Of a DNA stretch of 5,845 bases, positions 1 through 5,123 are shown one piece after another (positions within the stretch are counted from its first letter, which is position 1; every line of letters starts with the position of its first letter). Source of the stretch: Myxococcales bacterium (lineage in GTDB: Bacteria; Myxococcota; Polyangia; HGW-17; SLPX01); NCBI GenBank assembly GCA_007131745.1, contig SLPX01000407.1, forward strand, positions 1 through 5,845, read 5' to 3'. The notes below the pieces were generated by a model that had not been told where the DNA came from, ran no database searches, and saw only the letters and a program-made list of their open reading frames with translations. The position numbers and the translations under genes were made by a program.

Positions 1-7
1 CTCGCCT

Positions 8-496
8 TTATTCTCCAGCATCCTTGAGAACCCAGTCAATCAGCTCTTTGCGGATATAAATGTTGTTTTCAACAAGAGCGTCAATATGTGGCCTGATTGT
101 CTCTACCAGTCCCCGGCGTTTGGCCCGTAAAAGCAATCCGATGGTGCCGATTTGCTTTATGTTCAGTCGTTGAGCAATCTTTCTGGCTCGCGCATCATCA
201 AGCAAAACAGTGCAATCTTTCGTGGTTTGGGCCAGGGCGATAACCTGTGCCTCTCCGGCGTCCACAAGGATGCTAAGAGGTTTGACCAATTGAGGATCAG
301 GCGCCTGGATGGTTATCCATGTCACTTGGCTTACTTCGTATGCTCCGAGATGGTCTTTGCCCTTGACGGTGACTTCATCCCATACCTCCGGGGGCACAAG
401 AATCTTGGCAAACAACCGGGGAAGAAGATCAAGCTGGTTGATGCGGGCAAGGCAAATCAACGGGCAGCTGTCGGGAATGGCTGCGGTGTCACGCAT
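8..496 (-). CDS. DUF3368 PIN-like toxin of a toxin-antitoxin pair
   Basis: Predicted PIN-fold ribonuclease, the toxin partner of the UPF0175 protein just upstream. From the ATG at 496 it has 162 residues, normal for DUF3368. The layout matches the family from memory: an N-terminal strand with an acidic residue (D9 in IPDSCPLICLARI), a VPPEVWDEV segment (about 35-42), the VDAGEAQVIALA helix (E82), a second acidic patch LLDDARARKIA (D100, D101), then IGTIGLLLRAKRRGL and a C-terminal helix. The acidic residues are those expected to bind metal. The usual DTSPL is DSCPL here, a mild change. The start is uncertain: ATGs at 508 and 523 are in frame and none has a strong ribosome site. I chose 496 because the N-terminus then best fits the family. 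It overlaps the antitoxin stop by 8 bases, which suggests coupled translation. RNase activity is inferred from the fold. Confidence 0.85.
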   Translation of the reverse strand: MRDTAAIPDSCPLICLARINQLDLLPRLFAKILVPPEVWDEVTVKGKDHLGAYEVSQVTWITIQAPDPQLVKPLSILVDAGEAQVIALAQTTKDCTVLLDDARARKIAQRLNIKQIGTIGLLLRAKRRGLVETIRPHIDALVENNIYIRKELIDWVLKDAGE

Positions 497-740
497 TTTT
501 GAGTTCATCTTGGATCTGGTCATCGTCAAGATTGATAACCGGAATACCCATGCGCCCCATTTCATCTATGAAGTTCAATTTGGTCATTGAGCACAGTTGG
601 GCCGCCTTGCCCAGAGATAGCCGGCGCAGTTCGAACAGCTTGACGGCCAGCAAAAAGCTCAGTTCCTGTTCAAGCGCCTCTTTCGACTTGCCCGTGGAGA
701 GCAAAAGATCGTCGCTGTATGGTATTGAAAGTACTTGCAT
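489..740 (-). CDS. UPF0175 family antitoxin
   Basis: An 83-residue protein of the UPF0175 family, which is commonly paired with DUF3368 toxins. It begins with a short strand (MQVLSIPYSDDLLLSTGKS), followed by a helix (EALEQELSFLLAVKLFELRR, 21-40) and a helix-turn-helix-like segment (LSLGKAAQLCSMTKLNFIDE, about 41-60). The tail, GRMGIPVINLDDDQIQDEL, is typical of the family. It probably binds its own promoter and neutralises the toxin encoded next; that role is inferred from family and position. The frame stays open 31 codons upstream to 833, but the ATG at 740 gives the canonical N-terminus and has GAGG about 11 bases upstream. The toxin frame starts inside its last codons. An inverted repeat with TATA-containing arms lies about 100 bp upstream (838-865) and could be an operator. 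Confidence 0.85.
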   Translation of the reverse strand: MQVLSIPYSDDLLLSTGKSKEALEQELSFLLAVKLFELRRLSLGKAAQLCSMTKLNFIDEMGRMGIPVINLDDDQIQDELKNA

Positions 741-837
741 GGTCGGGTTCGCCTCGTTTTGTCTACATGGCGCATTGCTTGTTGCCACAGTTAGGATCAT
801 TTTTAGCTTGCCTGATTCACATGCCTTAAGCAAGTTT

Positions 838-865
838 TTATAGGCCGGTAAAAGGCAACCTATAA
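838..865. promoter_or_regulatory. Inverted repeat upstream of the toxin-antitoxin operon
   Basis: TTATAGG (838-844) and CCTATAA (859-865) form a perfect 7-bp inverted repeat with a 14-base spacer; two wobble pairs and one G-C pair could extend it. Each arm contains a TATA sequence resembling a -10 box on the minus strand, about 100 bp upstream of the antitoxin start. No good -35 box fits, so the promoter cannot be placed. It could be the autoregulatory operator or a hairpin; evidence is weak. Confidence 0.3.
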
Positions 866-900
866 GGCGCCAATTGCGTCTATCAGGTTATTGATGTCCC

Positions 901-987
901 TTGTCCCTAATAGAAACTCATTCGGAATAGGGACGGAGGATTCGGCGGAGGATTCGGCAGAGGGTTCGGCGGAAAAATATGCACGGA
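901..987 (+). repeat. Dispersed junction repeat, copy 1 (with internal 12-bp triplication)
   Basis: Core AAACTCATTCGGAATAGG starts at 914, preceded by TTGTCCCTA, and is followed by three tandem 12-base units (935-946, 947-958, 959-970) of the form GGAGGATTCGGC, the last diverged. The copy continues through GGCGGAAAAATATG, which matches copy 3. Other copies start their cores at 2543, 3601, 5000 and 5624, all in this orientation. The 741-1065 gap between the antitoxin and ATPase 1 holds this repeat and the inverted repeat at 838-865, and nothing else I can support. The plus-strand frame through the repeat is open (891-1100), but it reads only repeat-derived sequence and an unrecognised tail, so I do not call it a gene. 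Confidence 0.8.
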
Positions 988-1065
988 GAGAAAAGGAGAA
1001 TTGTCGACCGATATACAGGCGTTTCTTGTTTCCGCAGGTTGCTCCGAAAGTGAAATTGAATCAAG

Positions 1066-2286
1066 TCAAAACAGAAAACCGGCAAGGTATAAAGGAATGA
1101 CATCGGCTGCGCCGATTTCAATGCCGTCCTTGAAGATACAGGCGTTTTTTAGTCCTTTTAACTGCTTCTTTTTCTTGCTTTTGCCTCCTACCTCAACTTC
1201 AAATTCCTTTTTGCCGATACAGACAATAAAATCCGTTTGAAGAGATGAAAATAAGGGATAAAGGGTTCCAACCTGTGACGCAAAAAACGATTCTCGAATA
1301 TTGCCTCTGTCTGCTTCCCTTTTCCATGACTCAAGGGCGAGAGCATAATACAAATTCGGGTTTTGAAGGAGTATTTTGGAGTTTTTGAATGCTCTCACAT
1401 TTTTGGATTTGGTTCTTATAACGTTGACGAGGTCGGCACGGTGCAGCAGACCGAAATACTCGTAGAGTGTATCTTTTGATACCTCGATTTCGGTTTTCAA
1501 GGATTCGATATTGAAAAGCGGAATTTTGCTCAAAGTAATAAACGCTAAAAGCTTTTTCAATTTAAGGCTGGAAAAGGACTTCAGGGTTTTTATTGTTGAG
1601 ATGTCTTCATAAACGACTTTATCGATAATGTTCGCGAGAATGTTGAAATATTCATCCACCGTGTTGTCCAAGAAAAAAGGGAACCCGCCATGCATCAGAA
1701 ACTCGTTGAAATGAGTTAATATATTTTTGTGTGATTTTACCAAATGGGCTGCAATGTTTTCGTGGTCTGTAAGAATTTGGGAAAAAGAGTAGGACTCATG
1801 TGCTGTGCGGTGGCGCAGTTGCAGATATTCCCTGAAAGAAAGACAAGGCAGACAATAAGAGACAGCTCTTCTGGAAAGATCTCCTTTTTCGGTCTTGATG
1901 CTCAGGGCTGAACTGCCGAGAACAATAAACCGTTTGTCCGGATAAGCATCATAGAGGGCTTTTAATTCGATGCTCCAATCCTTTTGCTTGTGGACCTCAT
2001 CAACGATCAGACAATCCCCATAGTATTTGAAATACTCTTCAGCAATCCAATAAATACCGGCTTTCAATACCAGCGGGTTGTCTGCCGACACATAGAGGCA
2101 TTTCCTTATGTCACCATAGCGTTCCATGTAATGCTGGAGGACCATGGTAGTCTTTCCCGTGCCTCTCGCCCCGGTCAGAATAATCATTCGTTGATTCCAG
2201 TTTACTGCATCATACAGGCTCCTCTTGAAGTCCATGGGCAGGGTGGCTGTCAACCTGTTTTGTATTGCAAAGAGTTCCTCTAACAT
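1066..2286 (-). CDS. AAA family ATPase with DUF4143-type C-terminus (ATPase 1)
   Basis: A 406-residue P-loop ATPase of the AAA_14/DUF4143 kind. Walker A is GARGTGKT (39-46) and Walker B is CLIVDE (92-97). A sensor-like VLGSSAL (122-128) follows, then the motif SYCLPCLSFREYLQL found after the ATPase core in this family. The middle region is helical and winged-helix-like (SLKTEIEVSKDTLYEYFGLL). The C-terminal domain is restriction-endonuclease-like, with a D/E-x-K variant (D352, then EVEVGGK at 363-369), and ends IPLYLAGFLF. From memory this EVGGK-to-IPL ending is typical of one subgroup of these ATPases. The cellular role of the family is not established; DNA binding or cleavage by the C-terminus is only inferred. 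GGAG lies 9 bases upstream of the ATG at 2286. It is transcribed alone from the promoter at 2337-2364. The gene is AT-richer than ATPase 2 and differs from it throughout, so the two are not a recent duplication. Confidence 0.88.
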   Translation of the reverse strand: MLEELFAIQNRLTATLPMDFKRSLYDAVNWNQRMIILTGARGTGKTTMVLQHYMERYGDIRKCLYVSADNPLVLKAGIYWIAEEYFKYYGDCLIVDEVHKQKDWSIELKALYDAYPDKRFIVLGSSALSIKTEKGDLSRRAVSYCLPCLSFREYLQLRHRTAHESYSFSQILTDHENIAAHLVKSHKNILTHFNEFLMHGGFPFFLDNTVDEYFNILANIIDKVVYEDISTIKTLKSFSSLKLKKLLAFITLSKIPLFNIESLKTEIEVSKDTLYEYFGLLHRADLVNVIRTKSKNVRAFKNSKILLQNPNLYYALALESWKREADRGNIRESFFASQVGTLYPLFSSLQTDFIVCIGKKEFEVEVGGKSKKKKQLKGLKNACIFKDGIEIGAADVIPLYLAGFLF

Positions 2287-2330
2287 GTCAAAGATCTCCG
2301 TCGACTGTGATGGACATTTTAGTATCTATA

Positions 2331-2350
2331 ACGTCTAGTATACTAGACGT
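2331..2350. promoter_or_regulatory. Perfect 20-bp palindrome, probable operator of ATPase 1
   Basis: ACGTCTAGTATACTAGACGT reads the same on both strands with no mismatch and no spacer. It covers the -10 box and part of the spacer of the ATPase 1 promoter, where a bound dimer would block RNA polymerase. Its centre, GTATAC flanked by TA-rich arms, agrees with the general GTM-KAC half-site pattern of GntR-family regulators, but no regulator gene is visible in the window. The operator role is inference from symmetry and position. Confidence 0.65.
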
Positions 2351-2364
2351 ACTTGTAGTGTCAA
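2337..2364 (-). promoter_or_regulatory. Sigma-70-type promoter of ATPase 1
   Basis: On the minus strand a perfect -35 box TTGACA (2364-2359) is followed by a 16-base spacer and the -10 box TATACT (2342-2337, five of six consensus bases). Transcription should start near 2330, giving a 5' leader of about 44 bases that contains the GGAG ribosome site. The -10 box and about half of the spacer lie inside the palindrome at 2331-2350. A smaller inverted repeat, CTTAAA-A-TTTAAG (2375-2387), sits just upstream of the -35 box. Confidence 0.7.
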
Positions 2365-2530
2365 AGAAAAAGACCTTAAAATTTAAGCCCATCTTGACCA
2401 CCGAAACAACAAAAGCCAATAAAAACGATGGCATAGAGATAGTGCGTAGATACAAGAATCCCCCCCGAACCCTTTTGAGCTTAATTTTGCCGCCGGCGTT
2501 TCAGTCGGCTCTCCGTTAAAGCCATGCACC
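2351..2530. other. Gene-free stretch upstream of ATPase 1
   Basis: Beyond the upstream part of the ATPase 1 promoter I see no gene, RNA or terminator here. A plus-strand frame (2265-2519) is open but begins inside ATPase 1 on the other strand, lacks a recognisable domain and is lysine- and threonine-rich low-quality sequence. Together with the repeat, the possible broken ORF and the leader of the membrane protein gene, the gene-poor interval runs to 2884. Confidence 0.5.
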
Positions 2531-2577
2531 TGTCGTTACCAAAAACTCATCCAGAATAGGAATGGAGGGTTCGGCAA
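2531..2577 (+). repeat. Dispersed junction repeat, copy 2
   Basis: TGTCGTTACCAAAAACTCAT followed by CCAGAATAGGAATGGAGGGT and TCGGCAA matches copies 1 and 3 over its whole length with scattered substitutions. It lies in the gap between ATPase 1 (minus strand) and the membrane protein (plus strand). In the frame in which copies 3 and 5 are translated it would read TKNSSRIGMEGSA, but no start or upstream gene is attached to it. Confidence 0.75.
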
Positions 2578-2601
2578 GTCAACGGACCAAACGGACTTGA
2601 G

Positions 2602-2816
2602 ATGGTTTTTGAGGAATGCCTTGCCGAATATCAGGCAAGATACAATTTGCCTCGGCCTTACTGGGCGCTGGTTCCAGATAGAGGTGGCGACCCTGTTTTT
2701 CAGGCAGGATCTACTACGGCGAAACCTCAACGAAGCTACCTTGTTGCCAGAGCTGGACCAGGGAAGTGAAGGTAAGGCTCGACGAAATGGTGGAACTGCA
2801 ACGCAAGGTAAGCTAA
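2602..2816 (+). pseudogene. Possible small ORF broken by a frameshift
   Basis: An ATG at 2602 opens a 55-codon frame (MVFEECLAEYQARYN..., stop at 2767-2769) with ordinary protein-like composition and GC-rich third positions, unlike the AT-rich membrane protein gene that follows. One base out of phase, the frame continues as WTREVKVRLDEMVELQRKVS to a TAA at 2814-2816. That segment is charged, amphipathic and equally protein-like. A single-base indel near 2740-2760 would join them into a protein of about 70 residues. I do not recognise a family. It could equally be chance or a short intact 55-residue protein. Confidence 0.3.
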
Positions 2817-2884
2817 TAATGAATGGGGAAACTCTCAAACACAACGCGGTTACGATTCCAAGCTTTAACCGTGGCAAGAAAATA

Positions 2885-3652
2885 ATGCATAAACACGAAG
2901 ACAAATCTGATAAAATGAAAAAAGAAACCGGTTTTTACGATAAAAACATCTTCAATGGGAACCCCAAAGGATACATTCATTTTATAAATCTATTTATCTG
3001 TATTGCTTCAGCTATAATCCTTATCAGTTTTGCTTTTCCTCTACACAGCGTTAAAAATCTTACATCAGGTGGAGATATTATCCTAGTAACTGCGTACCCT
3101 TGGCAAAAATACTATTTCTTCATTACAATACCAATCTACAGTCTAGGAGCATTTTCTCTTTTTGCATCATATAAAAAATGGAATGTTTCCCGTTTATTAT
3201 GGTGGTATTGGTTCATCCATGCTGGAGTGATTTTTTCTTTTTTCCTATTCTTCTTTTTCCCGGAATCTTGTAAAGAAATTTCTTCGACACACGAAAGGTT
3301 CTTCGGCTTAGCGCTTGTTTTTAGCAACATTCTGCTTTTTCTAGCGTTTGTCGGACATCTGTTTTCTCTGTTGATTCGGCGAAAAGACAAAGTGTTGGGG
3401 ACAGTTACCCTTCATTGCACATCTACTTTGGCATTCATATATTTTATTTCTCTTCATGCTTTTGGACCTGGATTGATTGCTGATTACGGTGTTTACATTT
3501 CTTATCTTTCACTATGCTTAATGCTGTTAGGCGGAGTCGCAATTTTTGTTTCAATCCATTTGGAAAAGAGAAAAGCGAAATTGCCAGTTGTCCCTACCAA
3601 AAACTCATCCGGAATAGGAACTGAGGATTCGGCGGAAAAACATGAAAGGTAA
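2885..3652 (+). CDS. Six-helix membrane protein of unknown function
   Basis: From the ATG at 2885 this is a 255-residue integral membrane protein that I do not recognise. The first 30 residues are charged and soluble. Six hydrophobic segments follow, at about 32-54, 76-96, 103-125, 139-164, 173-193 and 201-225. Several are rich in phenylalanine and tryptophan (LLWWYWFIHAGVIFSFF; FFLFFFF). Short polar loops include PESCKEISSTHER (126-138) and RRKDK (165-169). No catalytic or transporter motif is visible. The last 20 or so residues (PTKNSSGIGTEDSAEKHER) are encoded by repeat copy 3, so the native C-terminus probably ended near LEKRKAKLPV. The start is uncertain: ATG 2819 has AAGG about 10 bases upstream, ATG 2915 is also possible, and 2885 has only a weak site. 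The frame is open back to a TTG at 2597, but that part overlaps other apparent remnants and is not membrane-like. Codon use is AT-rich, unlike ATPase 2 downstream. Confidence 0.7.
   Translation: MHKHEDKSDKMKKETGFYDKNIFNGNPKGYIHFINLFICIASAIILISFAFPLHSVKNLTSGGDIILVTAYPWQKYYFFITIPIYSLGAFSLFASYKKWNVSRLLWWYWFIHAGVIFSFFLFFFFPESCKEISSTHERFFGLALVFSNILLFLAFVGHLFSLLIRRKDKVLGTVTLHCTSTLAFIYFISLHAFGPGLIADYGVYISYLSLCLMLLGGVAIFVSIHLEKRKAKLPVVPTKNSSGIGTEDSAEKHER
3588..3649 (+). repeat. Dispersed junction repeat, copy 3 (inside a coding region)
   Basis: TTGTCCCTACCAAAAACTCA, then TCCGGAATAGGAACTGAGGA and TTCGGCGGAAAAACATGAAA, make up the best-preserved copy. It differs from copy 1 by having a single 12-base GAGGATTCGGC unit instead of three. 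It lies in frame at the 3' end of the membrane protein gene and supplies its last residues; the stop codon follows directly. Confidence 0.8.
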
Positions 3653-3664
3653 AGGTAAAAGAAC

Positions 3665-3682
3665 CAACCCGGAGGGGGGTTG
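3665..3682. other. Small GC-rich hairpin after the membrane protein gene
   Basis: CAACCC (3665-3670) and GGGTTG (3677-3682) can pair across a six-base loop 13 bases past the stop codon at 3652. No T-tract follows (the next bases are TTGGGTGGGG), so it is not a standard intrinsic terminator. It might slow 3' decay or mean nothing. Confidence 0.25.
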
Positions 3683-3747
3683 TTGGGTGGGGATTTGGCG
3701 GATTGTTCCTGGTTATTTCAGCGTAATCTTTGTTGTTTTGGGGAGTG

Positions 3748-3782
3748 GGCAGCTTTTGTAAATGGGATTGACAAAAGCTGCC
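3748..3782. promoter_or_regulatory. 12-bp perfect inverted repeat upstream of ATPase 2
   Basis: GGCAGCTTTTGT (3748-3759) and ACAAAAGCTGCC (3771-3782) are exact reverse complements separated by 11 bases. The element ends 20 bases before the ATPase 2 start codon and leaves the ribosome site (GGGTGGTG, 3793-3800) free. Neither strand has a T-tract after it, so it is not a usual terminator. A TTGACA at 3768-3773 overlaps the right arm, but no -10 box follows at the right distance. It could be an operator, an RNA hairpin in the leader, or the scar of a mobile element. Confidence 0.5.
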
Positions 3783-3802
3783 TGGCTATTTAGGGTGGTG
3801 AT

Positions 3803-4996
3803 ATGATAAAGAGAAATCTTGCTGATAAACTGAAAGAATTGGCTTCTTATTACCCGGTGGTTTCCGTTACCGGACCACGTCAGGCCGGGAAGACCACCCT
3901 TTGTCGTTTGACCTTTCCTGATAAGCCGTACGTATCTCTGGAGCCGCTGGATATGCGGGGACGAGCCCAAAGAGACCCGCGGGGGTTCCTGGCTGAGTAT
4001 CGGGAAGGGGCGATCATCGACGAGGTGCAGCATGTGGGCGAGCTATTCAGTTATTTGCAAGAAGAAGTAGACCTGCGGGCCGAGCCGGGGCGGTTCGTGT
4101 TGACCGGCTCACAGCATTTCGGAATGTCGGCAAGAATATCGCAATCATTGGCTGGTAGAGTTGGTATTCTTAATCTCTTACCCTGCAGTTTCGATGAGCT
4201 GGAGCGATTCGAAGAGTATCCCACCGATTTGTTCGACACCCTGTGGTCGGGAGGGTATCCACGCATCTATGATCGCTGCATTCCACCGGATCAATGGCTC
4301 GTAGACTACATCACCACCTATGTGGAAAGAGACGTCCGCCAGATCCTGAATGTGGGCGACCTCCAAGCATTTGCTGATTTTGCGAAGCTGTGTGCGGGCC
4401 GAACCGGCCAGGTTTTGAACCTCTCTTCTTTGGGGGCGGATGCAGGTGTCTCCCACAACACAGCCAAGTCCTGGCTTTCCATTTTGGAGGCCGGCTTTCT
4501 GGTTTTTCGATTGTCGACTTGGCACAAGAAGATCAAAAAGCAGATTGTCAAAGCCCCCAAGCTGCATTTCTTTGACTCGGGTCTGGTCTGCAACCTGTTG
4601 GGTATTCGTACACCCGCTGAGCTGGTGCATCATCCGCTGCGAGGAAGTATTTTCGAAAGTTGGGTGGTCTCAGAGGTCTACAAGGCTCAGGTTAACAAGG
4701 GAATCAGACCTCGACTTTACTACTTCCGTGACCACAAGGGATTTGAAGTCGACCTGATTGCAGAAAGGGGCGAAAACCTGATCCTCGCAGAAACCAAGTC
4801 CGCCGCCACGTTGGGCGGGGATTTTTTTCACAGTCTGCACCGATTGCAAAATACCATTGAGCGCTCCCGGAGCCTGACAAGCTTTCCCCATGACCCTCTG
4901 GAGCTACGCTTGATTTATGGAGGTGATCGGCTAAAGCGCGACTCCAATGTCACTGTGGCGCCGTGGAGTAAAATACATACACTCGACTGGAGTTAA
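3803..4996 (+). CDS. AAA_14/DUF4143 family ATPase (ATPase 2)
   Basis: A 397-residue P-loop ATPase with the classical AAA_14 plus DUF4143 layout. Walker A is GPRQAGKT (24-31), Walker B is GAIIDE (69-74, followed by VQH), sensor 1 is FVLTGSQ (98-104), and SLAGRVGILNLLPCSFDEL (115-133) carries the likely arginine finger R119. A winged-helix-like region follows (LSSLGADAGVSHNTAKSWL), then the DUF4143 part: GSIFESWVVSEVYK and a restriction-endonuclease-like core with FEVDLIA (D317) and AETKSA (E330, K332), a PD-(D/E)XK arrangement. All key residues look intact, so an active ATPase and possibly an active nuclease are plausible. The physiological role of the family is not settled. The ATG at 3803 has GGGTGGTG just upstream. 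The gene is GC-richer than its neighbours and appears to be transcribed alone, with an inverted repeat before it and repeat copy 4 immediately after its TAA. Confidence 0.92.
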   Translation: MIKRNLADKLKELASYYPVVSVTGPRQAGKTTLCRLTFPDKPYVSLEPLDMRGRAQRDPRGFLAEYREGAIIDEVQHVGELFSYLQEEVDLRAEPGRFVLTGSQHFGMSARISQSLAGRVGILNLLPCSFDELERFEEYPTDLFDTLWSGGYPRIYDRCIPPDQWLVDYITTYVERDVRQILNVGDLQAFADFAKLCAGRTGQVLNLSSLGADAGVSHNTAKSWLSILEAGFLVFRLSTWHKKIKKQIVKAPKLHFFDSGLVCNLLGIRTPAELVHHPLRGSIFESWVVSEVYKAQVNKGIRPRLYYFRDHKGFEVDLIAERGENLILAETKSAATLGGDFFHSLHRLQNTIERSRSLTSFPHDPLELRLIYGGDRLKRDSNVTVAPWSKIHTLDWS

Positions 4997-4997
4997 A

Positions 4998-5033
4998 AAA
5001 AACTCATTCGGAATAGGAAAGGAGGGTTAGGCA
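4998..5033 (+). repeat. Dispersed junction repeat, copy 4
   Basis: AAACTCATTCGGAATAGG starts at 5000, followed by AAAGGAGGGTTAGGCA. The left flank is a run of A that merges with the ATPase 2 stop codon (4994-4996), so the usual TCCCTACC lead-in is missing. Because ATPase 2 stops first, in a different frame, this copy adds nothing to the protein. Its own frame is closed by a TAG where other copies read TTC. Confidence 0.75.
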
Positions 5034-5037
5034 TTGA

Positions 5038-5054
5038 AACATCACTGAGATGTT
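5038..5054. other. Small hairpin between ATPase 2 and the next gene
   Basis: AACATC (5038-5043) and GATGTT (5049-5054) form a six-bp stem with a five-base loop, about 40 bases after the ATPase 2 stop. There is no T-tract, so termination is doubtful. Confidence 0.2.
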
Positions 5055-5089
5055 GATCCTGGGCAACGCCAGTAAAGCGAGAAGACCTT

Positions 5090-5117
5090 TTGAAACTACG
5101 TGGAACAATTTTAGAAT
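5090..5117 (+). promoter_or_regulatory. Promoter predicted to give a leaderless mRNA
   Basis: TTGAAA (5090-5095, five of six -35 consensus bases), a 16-base spacer and TAGAAT (5112-5117, five of six -10 consensus bases). Seven bases after the -10 box is A5124, the first base of the start codon of the next gene. The transcript would therefore begin at or within a base or two of the ATG, which agrees with the absence of a ribosome site there. Confidence 0.55.
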
Positions 5118-5123
5118 ATTTGA

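Noticed and set aside
152..590. Open plus-strand frames across the toxin gene
   Set aside because: They run antisense to the DUF3368 gene, carry no recognisable domain and are explained by its codon use.
741..833. A longer antitoxin starting at 833
   Set aside because: The extra 31 residues do not resemble UPF0175 and precede a canonical MQVLSIP start at 740.
891..1100. A plus-strand protein reading through repeat copy 1
   Set aside because: It is built from the repeat plus an unrecognised tail, with no ribosome site or domain; the same open frame appears wherever the repeat is intact.
1011..1148. Shared ATACAGGCGTTT at about 1014 and 1137, suggesting a duplicated gene end
   Set aside because: The match is about 12 bases and does not extend into longer similarity, so chance is sufficient.
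1001..1240. A TTG-start plus-strand ORF behind AGGAG at 994-998
   Set aside because: The AGGAG is only two bases from the TTG, and most of the frame lies antisense to the end of ATPase 1.
2597..2884. An N-terminal extension of the membrane protein back to TTG 2597
   Set aside because: This part is not membrane-like, overlaps the possible broken ORF in another frame and has no initiation signal; in-frame ATGs at 2819, 2885 and 2915 are better starts.
3768..3802. TTGACA at 3768 as the -35 box of ATPase 2
   Set aside because: At 16-18 bases downstream there is only TTTAGGG-like sequence; TATTTA lies at 13 bases, too close.
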